DNA of 64,000 bases from Cloacibacillus evryensis DSM 19522 (GCF_000585335.1 NZ_KK073872.1:785317-849316), one strand, 5' to 3'; shown: positions 1 through 9,573, counted from the first letter of the stretch. Program-made: numbers and translations. The notes: generated by a model from the sequence alone, not told the origin.

Positions 1-387
<387 letters not shown>

Positions 388-412
388 AAAAACGGATAAT
401 TTTTTATGAAAC

Positions 413-441
413 GAGCCTCCGCCATCGTCAGGCGGAGGCTC
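413..441. terminator. Inverted repeat between convergent livF and the M13 peptidase gene
   Basis: A perfect 11-bp stem (413-423 with 431-441) has a 7-nt loop and sits between two converging genes. The T-tracts are weak on both sides, so a bidirectional terminator is likely but not certain. Confidence 0.6.
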
Positions 442-490
442 ATTTGCAATATATGCCGCCGCAGGGCGAAATCAGCCGGCGCGGGCTATC

Positions 491-2524
491 CTACCAGAGG
501 GCGATCCTCTTCTCCGGCGCGAGGTACATGCCGTCCCCGGGCTTCACATCGAAGGCGGCGTAGAATTCCGGCATCTGCTGGACGTTTACATTCGTGCGCA
601 GATAAGAAAGCGGGTGGATGTCCATTTTTAGATAGTATTCCTCCGCCTCCTTGGTCTTGCGGCTACGCCACAGCCGGGCGTAGGCCTTGAAAAATTTCGC
701 GAAATCGAATCCCGGCACTTCGCGGCCGATCGCCGTCACGCAAGAGATGCCGCCGAGGTCGGCGATCGCCTCGCTGATCACCAGTTCGCCGTCGGCCTTC
801 ACGCCGGGCAGCACCTCGATCGTCGAGAAGTAGTCGCTGATTTTCTTTGCGCGTTCGTCAAAGGCTTCGCGGTCCGCCTCCGTCCACCAATTGACGAAGT
901 TGCCCTTCTCATCGTACTGCGAGCCGTTTGTGTCGAAGGCGTGCGTTATCTCGTGCCCGATCACCATGCCGATAGCTCCGAGCAATTCCTCCTCGCCTCC
1001 GGCGGGCGAATAGAAGACGCCGCCAAGAATGCCGGCGGGGATGTTGATCGAGTTGTCAGAGCCTGAATAGTAGGCGTTGACCGTTTGCGGCGTGACGTCC
1101 CACTTGCTCCTGTCCACCTTCGTGTTCACCAGCTTGATGTCGCGCAGGCGCTTGAAGTCGGCAATGGCGGCGACGGCTTCCACGAGATTGCCGCCCTCTT
1201 TCGTATCCTTAAAGTCCAACGCTGAAAAATCCTCCCACTTGTCAGGGTGGGAGACGCGCACCGTAAGATTGTCGAGCTTGATCACAGCCTTGTTTCGCGT
1301 GCTCTCCGTCAGCCAGCTCTCGCCGTGCAGCATGTTCCGGTAGTACCCGACCACCTTCGCAATAAACCCTTCTATCCGGGCCTTCGTCTTGGGGTCGGCG
1401 TATCTTTCTGCGTATAACCTGCCGAGCGGTTCTCCGAGATAGGCCGAAACCATTCCGTAGGCGTACTTTTCGTCGGGGACCGCGCCGCTGCTGCCCATTA
1501 TGGCGTTTCCGCGTTCCACGGACCAGCCGCGCGTCTCGCGGTCCAGCAGGTTTGCTGTTGAAAACAGCGTACTGATGATGAGGTAGCTCTTTATATCCTC
1601 AAGATTCTCCGGGCGGTAGAGGTCGTTCAGGGAAGCTAGCCATTTCGGCTGCATGAGGACGAACTCGCGGCTGCCGCCGGAGCCCAGCGAATCGACCGCC
1701 GCGGTGAGCGGGAACCTTGTCGAAGCCTTGGCGAGCTCTTCCTTCGTGCGCACGTTGTAGAGGGCGGCCTGCGCCGCGGGCGAATAGAGCTCCTTCCGCC
1801 CCATCGCCTGCGCGGCCAGCTTTTTTTCGACGCGGAAGAGGCCGTCGTTCATCGCCTCGGCGCGGGCCTTGTCGTAGCCGGCCTTTTGCAGCAGCTTGAC
1901 GATAAAAATATCGTTCGCCGCTTTGCGGCGTTTGGCCGAATCGCTGAGCTCCTTCGCGCGGTACTCGTCGGCATCCATCAGCAGCAGCCCCGTCGGGGCG
2001 ATCGCCACCGTATTATTAGTAGCGTCTTTGTTGTCGGGCGTTACGCAGATGTCGAAGAGTACGGAGCCGAAGTGGGGATCGCGGACGTCGGTCAGGTAGG
2101 AAGTCAGCCCGTCCAGGTCACGGATCGCCTCGATGCGTTTGATATACGGCAGCACCGGCTCCATCCCGAGGCGGCCGCGGCTCTTCCAGTCGCGCAGCAT
2201 GCCGTGGAACTTCTGCACCAGCGCCGCCTCGTGGCTTTTCAGAGAACGGTCCCTTAGCAGTTTCTTTCCCTGCGTCTCCACCTCGTCCTCTCTCTCTGAA
2301 AAGGAGCCGACGAGCATTTCTCCCTTTTGTATCTTAGCCGTTGAGAGCCATTCGTAGTTCACCGCGCGGTGAAAGTCGTCGCGGTATGAGGGCGCCTTAG
2401 CGCCGGCGGGGAAATCGGCGATGTCCGAATTGACCCATGCCGCCTCCGCGCTGCCGGCAACGCAAAAAAACGCGGCTGCAAACAGCAGTGCGCACTTAAA
2501 CGCGCCGGTCCATGATTTGATCAT
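491..2524 (-). CDS. M13 family zinc metallopeptidase (neprilysin/PepO-like), exported
   Basis: This is a 677-residue protein with a signal peptide (hydrophobic core about residues 11-24, Ala-rich cleavage region near 26-29). It carries the M13 zinc site: HEITH at 524-528, with the downstream Glu in EAIADLGG (about 585) as third ligand. The NAYYSGSDNSINIPAGIL stretch before it (about 483-500) matches the substrate-binding NAxY region of the family, and the length and C-terminal Trp are also typical. M13 enzymes cleave oligopeptides outside the cytoplasm, here probably feeding peptide fermentation. It is a single-gene unit, convergent with livF. The family is certain; the peptide specificity is not. 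Confidence 0.93.
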   Translation of the reverse strand: MIKSWTGAFKCALLFAAAFFCVAGSAEAAWVNSDIADFPAGAKAPSYRDDFHRAVNYEWLSTAKIQKGEMLVGSFSEREDEVETQGKKLLRDRSLKSHEAALVQKFHGMLRDWKSRGRLGMEPVLPYIKRIEAIRDLDGLTSYLTDVRDPHFGSVLFDICVTPDNKDATNNTVAIAPTGLLLMDADEYRAKELSDSAKRRKAANDIFIVKLLQKAGYDKARAEAMNDGLFRVEKKLAAQAMGRKELYSPAAQAALYNVRTKEELAKASTRFPLTAAVDSLGSGGSREFVLMQPKWLASLNDLYRPENLEDIKSYLIISTLFSTANLLDRETRGWSVERGNAIMGSSGAVPDEKYAYGMVSAYLGEPLGRLYAERYADPKTKARIEGFIAKVVGYYRNMLHGESWLTESTRNKAVIKLDNLTVRVSHPDKWEDFSALDFKDTKEGGNLVEAVAAIADFKRLRDIKLVNTKVDRSKWDVTPQTVNAYYSGSDNSINIPAGILGGVFYSPAGGEEELLGAIGMVIGHEITHAFDTNGSQYDEKGNFVNWWTEADREAFDERAKKISDYFSTIEVLPGVKADGELVISEAIADLGGISCVTAIGREVPGFDFAKFFKAYARLWRSRKTKEAEEYYLKMDIHPLSYLRTNVNVQQMPEFYAAFDVKPGDGMYLAPEKRIALW

Positions 2525-2649
2525 TTATCCTACCTCCATCGTGCCTACTCTCACCATCCGCGCCGCCGACAACAGGCGCGATTCACGGAGAGGCTGCCGA
2601 TATTGTAGCATAACTGCAAATACGGACCGGCGTGTCCTTCTATGGATAT

Positions 2650-2700
2650 AACCCATGCCTTTTCACGAAAGATAATGTCATTCCTCTGACGGCATGGGTT
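2650..2700. terminator. Inverted repeat after the hutH-like gene
   Basis: A 10-bp perfect stem (2650-2659 with 2691-2700) with a 31-nt loop sits between the end of the lyase gene and the start of the M13 gene. A T-rich run follows on the plus strand but only a weak one on the minus strand. It is a plausible end for the 10369-to-2757 operon. Confidence 0.45.
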
Positions 2701-2756
2701 ATTTTGTTTGGTATAGATATATTGCGTTGTTCTTTAAACTTTTTCTCCGGCTGTTT

Positions 2757-4277
2757 TTACAGGAATTTATCCCTGACCTCTTTAAGCAGGACGCCGCCGT
2801 CGATGAACTCGTAGGCCTTGCGGATGTCGGGCGAGAGCGGCCGGTCGCTTTCGTAGAGTTTGAGTTCTTTACGGAACTCGCTGAAGGCGATTTTCGTGCC
2901 TCTGCCCAGCTCAAGCTCCTGCCCGCGCTTGCGCAGCTCCACCGCCTGGCAGGCGTGCATCATCTCCATGCCGTAGATGTACTTCATGTTGTCGATCGCT
3001 TTTCTCAGCTTTTGTACGACGAGCGGCGTGTTGTTGGCGTGGTCCTCGATCGCGCCCGCCAGCGCCATGTAGTCCACGGAGCAGGGGTTGGAGAGCAGAC
3101 GGATCTCTGTGTCCATCATCGTGAAGGTCTTCTGGATGGTGCCGAAGCAGTGCGAGGCCCCGCCGTCATGGCTGAGGAAGCGCGGCAGTCCGGTAAGTTC
3201 GGGATTCGCGAGCTTGATCATGCGGTAGCAGGAGGCGCGCGATACGTGCGAGAGGACGATGGCCAGCAGTTCAAAGGCGGTGCTGAGCGAAGTCACCTCG
3301 AAGTTGGAGACGGAGATCATGCGCCTTTCCTCCGTGAGGACGCAGGGGTTGTCGTCGGTGCTGTTTATCTGTGTCAGCAGCGCCTCCTCCGCGTAGCGGA
3401 CCGCGTCGCGCAGCGTGCCGTTTATATGCGCCGCGCCGCGGTAGCAGAGCGGGTCCTGGAGCGGCCGCCGCGGGTCGGGCTGATAGATGTAGCTGCCCTC
3501 GAGGTATTTGCGGATGCGTTCCGCGCTGTACTGCTGTCCCCTGTATTTGCGGGCCGCCAGAGCCGATGGGTCAAGCGGCGAGGTGTTTCCGTTCAAGCCT
3601 TCGAGCGCGAGGGCGGATACTATCTCGCCCGTGTCCGCGAGGTCTTTCAGCTCTTTGAGCGCCAGCGCCGCCTGCCCCGCGGAGAAGGAGTTGCTGCATA
3701 CGATCGCCAGTCCGTCCTTCGGCCCGAGCTTTACCGGCTCGAGCCCCGCCAGTTTGTGGGCCTCAGCGGAAGAAATGCGGCGTCCCTTATAGTTGACGTC
3801 GCCCTCGCCGATCATCGCGAGCCCGATGTGTGAGAGCAGCGTGATGTCCGCTTCGCCGACGGAGCCCCTTTCGGGGATGACGGGATGGATGCCCGCGTTG
3901 AGAAATTCCGCGTAACGGCGCGCGATCGCGGGCTGTATCCCGGTGTTTCCCTGAAGCAGGCAATTCAGCCTGACGGCCATCACCGCGCGCACCTCGGCTT
4001 CTGAAGCCTCGGGCGCGATACCCAGAGAATGGGAATAGATGAGTTTGCGGTTGAAGTCGTCTATCTGGTCGGCCTCGATTTTGCGGTCTTTGTTCCAGCC
4101 GACGCCCCTGTTGAAGCCGTAGACCGGCGTTTCGTCGCGGGCAAGGTCATAGACGAGCGTTCTTGCCGCTTCGAGTTTTGCCTCGGCCTCGCGGCTTATC
4201 TCCGCCCGGGCCCCTTCGACCGCGATCGCCCAGACCTTTTCCACTGTCAGATCGTTGCCTGTGAGTATAATTTCCAT
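2757..4277 (-). CDS. Histidine/aromatic ammonia-lyase homologue lacking the MIO triad
   Basis: This 506-residue protein aligns along its whole length with histidine ammonia-lyase (HutH). HAL landmarks present are VYGFNRGVG with Tyr53, His83, the QDP...R segment and SVDxxxxxxxxEDH near the C-terminus. The segment that normally reads GSVGASGDLAPLxH is GSVGEADITLLSH here (138-150). The Ala-Ser-Gly that cyclises to the MIO electrophile is replaced and the loop is one residue shorter. The reading frame is clean, so this is not a sequencing shift. It is probably the last gene of the operon starting at 10369, with GGAGG upstream of the ATG. It should not be annotated as a standard histidine ammonia-lyase; it may be a lyase or isomerase with another chemistry, or may bind its substrate without deaminating it. 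Confidence 0.85.
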   Translation of the reverse strand: MEIILTGNDLTVEKVWAIAVEGARAEISREAEAKLEAARTLVYDLARDETPVYGFNRGVGWNKDRKIEADQIDDFNRKLIYSHSLGIAPEASEAEVRAVMAVRLNCLLQGNTGIQPAIARRYAEFLNAGIHPVIPERGSVGEADITLLSHIGLAMIGEGDVNYKGRRISSAEAHKLAGLEPVKLGPKDGLAIVCSNSFSAGQAALALKELKDLADTGEIVSALALEGLNGNTSPLDPSALAARKYRGQQYSAERIRKYLEGSYIYQPDPRRPLQDPLCYRGAAHINGTLRDAVRYAEEALLTQINSTDDNPCVLTEERRMISVSNFEVTSLSTAFELLAIVLSHVSRASCYRMIKLANPELTGLPRFLSHDGGASHCFGTIQKTFTMMDTEIRLLSNPCSVDYMALAGAIEDHANNTPLVVQKLRKAIDNMKYIYGMEMMHACQAVELRKRGQELELGRGTKIAFSEFRKELKLYESDRPLSPDIRKAYEFIDGGVLLKEVRDKFL

Positions 4278-4336
4278 TGTAATACGCCTCCGATTTTTAT
4301 TGTTTTGTTATTTCATTAATAGAGAAGATGTTGTGT

Positions 4337-5224
4337 CTATGAAGCCGTGCCGGGCGCTCCCGCGCGCCGCGAGATGATTTTTTCAAAGACGTCCGCGGCC
4401 GCGCCTCTGATCGCATGGCGCTTGTAGGGCTGCGAGGCGCGCCCCGGGATAGCCTCGTCCACCTCGCGCGCGAGGGCCGCGGCAAGCCGTGCTGATGCCG
4501 CCTCGTCGGGATAGTTTCCTGCTATCGCCGTCATCGCCTCTCTCGCAAAGATCGGGGCCTTTGCCAGCGCTCCGAGCGTGACGGTGGGAGAGGCTATCCG
4601 CCCGTCCGCGTCAAAATTCGCTGACATGGCGATGCTGAGCCTGGCGATCGTGACCTCCGTGCGCGAGCCCAGTTTGACGAAGGCGCTGGCACTGCCGGCG
4701 GGCGGCAGCGGCAGCAAAACGGAGACGATGACCTGGCCGCCGGAGGGCGGGAGCAGTCTGCCTTTTTCTATCATCGAGGCGAAGGGACGTTCCGTGATCT
4801 CTCCCGAGGCGTGGGCGACGCGCAGGCTCGCGCCGTAGAGCAGCAGCACGGGAAGCATATCTCCCGCCGGGGAGACGCTGCCGATGTTGCCGCCGATCGT
4901 GCCGCGGTTGCGTATCTGTTTTGAGCCGACGTGCGCCGCGGCGTCGGCAAGCGCGGGGAAGTACCGGCGCACCGCCTCCGCGGAAGCTATCTCGCCGAAG
5001 GGGACCGCCGCCCCTATCTCCAGCGCGTCTGCTTTTTTTAAGACGGCGCGCATCTCTTTAACGTCGAGCACATTCAGCAGCAAGTCGGGGCGCGCGCGGC
5101 CCTCTTTGATGGCGACGACGAGGTCCGTGCCCCCGGCAACGACCTTGCTTTTTTCAGTCATCCTGGGCAGCGCCGCCGTCAATTCCGCGAGGTTTGCGGG
5201 AGAGAGCATCTTCGCGGCCTTCAT
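4337..5224 (-). CDS. Molybdenum hydroxylase FAD subunit (XdhB/CoxM-like)
   Basis: This 295-residue protein is of the FAD-binding medium-subunit type. It has AGGTDL near residue 42 and IRNRGTIGGNIG, the second FAD pyrophosphate-binding element, near 110. The family passes electrons from the [2Fe-2S] subunit to NAD+ or another acceptor. The start is the ATG at 5224, because it overlaps the TGA of the [2Fe-2S] gene as ATGA. The open frame continues upstream, but that extension lies inside the neighbouring gene and is Arg/His-rich antisense-type nonsense. The three subunits are consecutive, so this is a complete heterotrimeric hydroxylase. The substrate is unknown; a heterocycle would be usual. 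Confidence 0.9.
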   Translation of the reverse strand: MKAAKMLSPANLAELTAALPRMTEKSKVVAGGTDLVVAIKEGRARPDLLLNVLDVKEMRAVLKKADALEIGAAVPFGEIASAEAVRRYFPALADAAAHVGSKQIRNRGTIGGNIGSVSPAGDMLPVLLLYGASLRVAHASGEITERPFASMIEKGRLLPPSGGQVIVSVLLPLPPAGSASAFVKLGSRTEVTIARLSIAMSANFDADGRIASPTVTLGALAKAPIFAREAMTAIAGNYPDEAASARLAAALAREVDEAIPGRASQPYKRHAIRGAAADVFEKIISRRAGAPGTAS

Positions 5225-5688
5225 CGCCGTGCCTCCGCTTCCGCCGCATCGAGGACCGCGTCGACGATGGCGCTGTAGTCGCCGCAGCGGCAGATGTTGC
5301 CCGCCAGCGCCAGCCGCACCTCCGCCTCCGTGGGGCGCGGGTTTTCCATGAGCAGCGCCGAGGCCGACATCAGCATGCCGGGCGTGCAGTAGCCGCACTG
5401 GACGGCACCGTGCTTTATAAACGCCTTTTGCAGCGGCGACGGCTCTCCGTTTTGAGCCAGTCCTTCGACCGTGAGAAGGCTTTTTTTGTTTATCTGCCCC
5501 GTGAGGACGAGACAGGCGTGGACCGCTTTTTTGTCGAGAATGACGGTGCAGGCTCCGCATTCGCCCTCGCCGCAGCCCTCCTTCGTCCCTGTCAGCCCCA
5601 TCTCGTCGCGCAGGAAATCGACGAGCCGTTTTGTGGGATCGACGTTCATCCTGTATTTTTTATGGTTGAGTTCAAAGCTGATCATCAT
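5221..5688 (-). CDS. Molybdenum hydroxylase [2Fe-2S] subunit (XdhC/CoxS-like)
   Basis: This 155-residue ferredoxin-type small subunit has the N-terminal plant-type cluster motif GCGEGECGACTV (about 38-49). The C-terminal helical cluster motif has CGYCTPGM and NICRCGDY. Length and motif order are those of CoxS/XdhC small subunits. It carries electrons from the Mo site to FAD. Its start overlaps the 3' end of the large-subunit gene by 17 nt, and its stop overlaps the next start, so the three subunits are probably translationally coupled. Confidence 0.93.
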   Translation of the reverse strand: MMISFELNHKKYRMNVDPTKRLVDFLRDEMGLTGTKEGCGEGECGACTVILDKKAVHACLVLTGQINKKSLLTVEGLAQNGEPSPLQKAFIKHGAVQCGYCTPGMLMSASALLMENPRPTEAEVRLALAGNICRCGDYSAIVDAVLDAAEAEARR

Positions 5689-7948
5689 CGGGAACCCCCT
5701 CCGTCGTTATCCATTTGACTATCCTCTCTGGCGTCAGCGGCAGCGCCGTTATCTCCTTGCCCAGCGCGTCGCTCACGGCGCTCGCGATGGCGGCGGTCCC
5801 CGCGATCGTGCAGACTTCGCCGATCGTCTTCGCGCCGAAGGGCCCCTCGTCGCCGCCCTCTTCGACGAGCACGACCCGTACCCGCGGCATGTCGGCGCTG
5901 TTGAGCGTGTGATAGCGGCTCAGCCGGTCGTTTTTTGGATTTCCCGCGGCGTCCACGGCGACGTCCTCGCAGAGAGCGTAGCCCGCGGCCATCTGGATGC
6001 CGCCGCGCACCTGGTTTTCCACCATCTGCCGGTTCAGCGCGAAGCCTACGTCGTTGACGGAGAGGAAGTCGGTCACCCTTACCATGCCGGTGAGGGTATC
6101 CACCTCCGCCTCCGCGAAGTTCGCGACGAAGGAGCCGGGGTTGGAGACGCCCTTCCATTCCACCGCGTCGTAGAGGGCGACGCCTTTTTCCATCAGCGCC
6201 CGGGAGGCGGCCTCGGCGTAACTCATCTTTACCTCCGGGTGTGACGCGGAGATGACGTATTCATCGCGCAGCTCAAGCTCCGTCTCCGGCAGCCCGAGCA
6301 GCGAGGCCGCGGCTTTCAGCAGCGAATCCTTCAGGGCGAGGGCGGCGCGCCGCGCGCACTCGCCGGCGATGAAGGTCGTGCGGCTGCCGTATGAGCCGAG
6401 GTCGAACTGCGTGTATTTCGTGTCGCCTTCTGTGACATATATCTTGTCGGGAGCGACGGACAATATCTCCGCGGCGATTATCTGCAGCGAGCGCACCGTG
6501 CCGCAGCCGACCTCGTGCACCGATGTCTGCAGACAGACGGAGCCGTCCTCGTTCATCTTTATCGTCATCACGGAGAGGTTGCTGGGGCGCGGATAAAAGC
6601 CGTTCTGATAGCCGCCGTAGGCGACGCCGATGCCTCGGCGCAGGCGCCCCTTCTCACGGGGGCGCTTCCGACGCTCGTCCCAGGAGAACTCTTTTGCTCC
6701 GATCGTCAGGCAGTCTTTTCCGCGGCAGTTGCCGAGGGAGAGGCCGTGCGCGATCTCACTGTCGCCGGGGTCGTAGGTGTTGCGCAGCCGCAGCTCGACG
6801 GGGTCGAGCCCCAGCCTGCGCGCGGCGGCGTTGAGGAATATCTCGAGCGGCGTGACCATCTCGGGAGCGCCCCAGCCGCGCATGCCGCCGCCGATCGGCG
6901 TGTTCGTATAGATCGCTCGTCCCTTGAAATGGAAGGAGGGAAACTTATAGCTCCTTGTCATTTTTGCCTTCATCGTATCCTCAAGGTTGACCGCGTTTCC
7001 CGCGTAAGCTCCGGCATTGGCGTCGTTGAGCACATGGCATTCCGTGATCCGCCCCTCTTTGGTGAAGCCCATTTCGATCGCCGTTTCCAGCGAGGGCCGG
7101 CAAGTGGTGGAGACGATGGCCTGCCGCCGGCTCAGATGCAGCCTCACCGGCCGTCCGCTCTGCAGCGCCGCGTAGGCGGCGTGAGGCTCGTATATAAACT
7201 CCTGTTTGCCGCCAAAGGAGCCTCCCATCGGCACCTTGACGACCCGCACCATATTGTAGGGGAGGCCGAAGAGGTCGCAGACGACGGTCCTGACGCCGTA
7301 AATACCCTGCGTCGGCGTCCATATCGTCAGCTCGCCGTTTCTATAGTCGGCCAGATAAGCGTGGGTTTCCATAGTTATATGGTTCATCTGCTGCGACGAG
7401 AGCGACGACCGGCAGCGGCCGCTCTCCGTCAGCCCCGCTTCCGTGCCGCCGCCGCAGGAGAAATCAACATTGCAGAGGATGTTGCCGCCGTCATGTACGG
7501 GGCAGGCGTCCGGAGCCGTGCTTTCGCTCATGGAGACCGCCGCCGGCAGGTCTTCGTAATCGATGACGAGCCGGCGCGCTCCCTCTTCCGCCGCCTCCCT
7601 GCTCTCGGCGAGGACGCCAGCGACGACGTCGCCGACATAGCGCGCGCGGTCCGTGTAGAGCAGCTTGTCCTCGGGCACGCCCTGCTGGAGCGGCGTCTTG
7701 CGGCAGTTGTTGTACCTCTTATGCGGAGAATTCTCGTAGGAGAATACCTCGACTACTCCCCGCAGCCGGCGCGCCGCGCGTGAATCGACGGCGCGTATCC
7801 TCGCGTGCGGGTGCGTGCTGCACGCCAGCTCCAGATAGAGCATCCCCGGCAGTCTGATGTCCGAGGCATATATCATCTCGCCGGTCGTCTTATAGACGGC
7901 GTCGTTGATAGGATATGATCTGCCCGCGTAGCTGTAATTTTCTTTCAA
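5672..7948 (-). CDS. Molybdenum hydroxylase large subunit (xanthine-dehydrogenase family)
   Basis: This is a protein of about 758 residues with the molybdopterin-binding architecture of XdhA/CoxL. It has an N-terminal a/b-hammerhead (YASDIRLPGMLY), GGSFGGKQE, GGGMRGWGAPE in the Mo-cofactor region, and GPFGAKTIGE near the C-terminus carrying the likely catalytic Glu. I place the start at TTG 7948 because CCCTCCC on the plus strand (GGGAGGG Shine-Dalgarno) ends about 7 nt upstream. A longer frame to 8065 would run back into the swivel-domain gene. The family hydroxylates N-heterocycles or aldehydes with water as oxygen source. Neighbouring aconitase X and lyase genes argue for a dedicated ring- or acid-degradation route rather than purine salvage. 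Confidence 0.9.
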   Translation of the reverse strand: MKENYSYAGRSYPINDAVYKTTGEMIYASDIRLPGMLYLELACSTHPHARIRAVDSRAARRLRGVVEVFSYENSPHKRYNNCRKTPLQQGVPEDKLLYTDRARYVGDVVAGVLAESREAAEEGARRLVIDYEDLPAAVSMSESTAPDACPVHDGGNILCNVDFSCGGGTEAGLTESGRCRSSLSSQQMNHITMETHAYLADYRNGELTIWTPTQGIYGVRTVVCDLFGLPYNMVRVVKVPMGGSFGGKQEFIYEPHAAYAALQSGRPVRLHLSRRQAIVSTTCRPSLETAIEMGFTKEGRITECHVLNDANAGAYAGNAVNLEDTMKAKMTRSYKFPSFHFKGRAIYTNTPIGGGMRGWGAPEMVTPLEIFLNAAARRLGLDPVELRLRNTYDPGDSEIAHGLSLGNCRGKDCLTIGAKEFSWDERRKRPREKGRLRRGIGVAYGGYQNGFYPRPSNLSVMTIKMNEDGSVCLQTSVHEVGCGTVRSLQIIAAEILSVAPDKIYVTEGDTKYTQFDLGSYGSRTTFIAGECARRAALALKDSLLKAAASLLGLPETELELRDEYVISASHPEVKMSYAEAASRALMEKGVALYDAVEWKGVSNPGSFVANFAEAEVDTLTGMVRVTDFLSVNDVGFALNRQMVENQVRGGIQMAAGYALCEDVAVDAAGNPKNDRLSRYHTLNSADMPRVRVVLVEEGGDEGPFGAKTIGEVCTIAGTAAIASAVSDALGKEITALPLTPERIVKWITTEGVPDDDQL

Positions 7949-7967
7949 GGAAATCCCTCCCGAAGAA

Positions 7968-8378
7968 TCAGTCTGAAAGAGCGACCGTTCCCTTATCCGC
8001 GTCGAGCCTGCATAAGACGCCGTCGGCGGCGTTTTCATAAAATTCTCCCGGCAGCCGGTCGACAAGCGGGATCTTCATCAGAATGGCGCAGGTGACGAGG
8101 ATCGTGTCTGCGTACTCGACGATCATTCCCCCCGGGCTCTTTCCGTTCAGCATCAGCTGATAAAGGCCGTCGAGCTGCACCGAGGAGCTGCCCTTGCCTC
8201 CGGGGAAGACGAGGATCTTACCCGAGACGTCGACGCCGTTGAGTGAGTGCCCGTCTTCAATGATCCGTCCCGTCTTCGGGTCGCACATGTAAAAGCAGAT
8301 GTCGTCGGCCGAAATTAAAAGCTCACCGCCGGCCGCTCCCGCGGCGATCCCGCGGCAGCCGTATTCTTTATCCGGCAT
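7968..8378 (-). CDS. Aconitase X swivel domain subunit (DUF126), copy 1
   Basis: This 136-residue protein matches the small swivelling domain of aconitase X. It has a hydrophobic beta-sandwich core and the loop GGKGSSSVQLDGLYQL (about 72-87), where the Ser in GKGSS is the family's catalytic-loop residue. The start is ATG 8378, with GGAGG about 9 nt upstream, overlapping the end of the catalytic-subunit gene by 11 nt. In the literature, bacterial two-subunit AcnX enzymes act as cis-3-hydroxy-L-proline dehydratases and archaeal ones as mevalonate-5-phosphate dehydratases. Which substrate applies here cannot be read from sequence. Confidence 0.88.
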   Translation of the reverse strand: MPDKEYGCRGIAAGAAGGELLISADDICFYMCDPKTGRIIEDGHSLNGVDVSGKILVFPGGKGSSSVQLDGLYQLMLNGKSPGGMIVEYADTILVTCAILMKIPLVDRLPGEFYENAADGVLCRLDADKGTVALSD

Positions 8379-9573
8379 TGCATTCAGCCTCCTTCCCGAG
8401 AGCCGCGTCAAGACAGCGCGCGAGCGGCATCACGGAAAAATTCAGTTCGCGCCGCGCCGTATAGTAGCAGCATTTAGGCGAATCGGTGAGCAGGCGCTTT
8501 CCCCTCAGAAATCCCCAGCAGGGCTGGTCGACGCAGGTATCGCCGATGACCGTCACGTTGCTCTCTTTCAGATCTTTTCCCATCGGCAGGCGCGAAATCT
8601 GCGCGGCCACAGCGGCGGAGGTGAGTATCCAGACCGGGATCCCTGCCTTTCTGCCGGCAAGGCGCCGGTGAACGAGGCATATCTGCGAAAGCGAGTAATG
8701 GGGGCAGCCAAGAATGACGCCCTCCGCGCCGGCGGCTGTGCCGAGAAGCTTTTCCTCCGCCTCGGCCAGCTCCCTATCCGTCACTGTCAGCTCGCGTATC
8801 GTCCCCGTGCCGCGACGGGCAAACTCCGCCTCGGGCGTCACGCCCTCCACGTGGAACAGCGGGACGCGCCCGGCGGTATTCAACTCCGCGCCCAGATTGA
8901 TCAATCCCTCCGTGCTCGCGCGGAAGACGCCCCTGAACAGCGGCACATCGCGGCCGATCTTCTTCGCAGCGGCCCAGCCGAGGAGGGAAAAATCAAATTC
9001 GTCCGCGATCTCCCGTTCGACGTTCACATATACGGAGGCCCTTCTGTTCTCTTCGAGCAGCAGCCCGTAACGCGGCGTGAGCCCGACGATCGCGGAACAG
9101 AGCGCGCTCTGCGCCGACTCCGGATTAGACCGCGCGCCGACGACGGAATTGACGAAGGCTGTCGCGCTCGATTCCGAAAAGGCGACGTTCTCGCCGAGCC
9201 GTGGCAGATTGCCGTCCAGATAGGGCGTGCAGGTAAAGTTCAGGATAAAGCCCATCTCTTTATAGGCGGCGCGGCAGCGCTCCGTCAGCTTGACGTCCCT
9301 GTCGGAGGCAAAGCCCCCGCCGCCGAAATAATCTATGTCGAAACCGGGATTGACCGTCGCGCAGATGCGGGCCCGGCTGCCGCCGGCGAGCATCTTCTCC
9401 GCGAACCACAGGTCGGCCTCCTGATTGCTCAGAGAGACATGGGCGCGCGCGACCGGCACGAATACGTCGGCCTCCATCGCTTCGCCGATGCCGGCGAGTA
9501 TCTCCATGGCAAGAGCCGCGCCCTCGCCCTCCGCCCCGCGCAATATGGAATTTTCACGTTCCGTGAGCCTCAC
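8368..9573 (-). CDS. Aconitase X catalytic subunit (DUF521), copy 1
   Basis: This 401-residue AcnX large domain has conserved GARSNPES (substrate-binding region), GCPHYS, GDTCVDQPCW and DSPKCCYY near the C-terminus. The repeated cysteines are candidate Fe-S ligands. The start is GTG 9573 behind a purine-rich GAGGGGGG. It overlaps its swivel subunit, so the two are coupled. It probably dehydrates a hydroxylated acid or hydroxyproline-like substrate. A second, clearly homologous copy lies at 28247-29464. Confidence 0.9.
   Translation of the reverse strand: MRLTERENSILRGAEGEGAALAMEILAGIGEAMEADVFVPVARAHVSLSNQEADLWFAEKMLAGGSRARICATVNPGFDIDYFGGGGFASDRDVKLTERCRAAYKEMGFILNFTCTPYLDGNLPRLGENVAFSESSATAFVNSVVGARSNPESAQSALCSAIVGLTPRYGLLLEENRRASVYVNVEREIADEFDFSLLGWAAAKKIGRDVPLFRGVFRASTEGLINLGAELNTAGRVPLFHVEGVTPEAEFARRGTGTIRELTVTDRELAEAEEKLLGTAAGAEGVILGCPHYSLSQICLVHRRLAGRKAGIPVWILTSAAVAAQISRLPMGKDLKESNVTVIGDTCVDQPCWGFLRGKRLLTDSPKCCYYTARRELNFSVMPLARCLDAALGKEAECNAG

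Noticed and set aside
2694-3833. Long plus-strand ORF of 379 residues opposite the lyase gene
   Set aside because: It mirrors the lyase codons, is rich in Arg, Val and Ala, has no ribosome site and no recognisable domain. The minus frame has clear family homology.
5225-5560. Upstream extension of the FAD-subunit frame
   Set aside because: The extra 112 codons lie within the [2Fe-2S] gene and look like out-of-frame translation. ATG 5224 with an ATGA overlap is the natural start.
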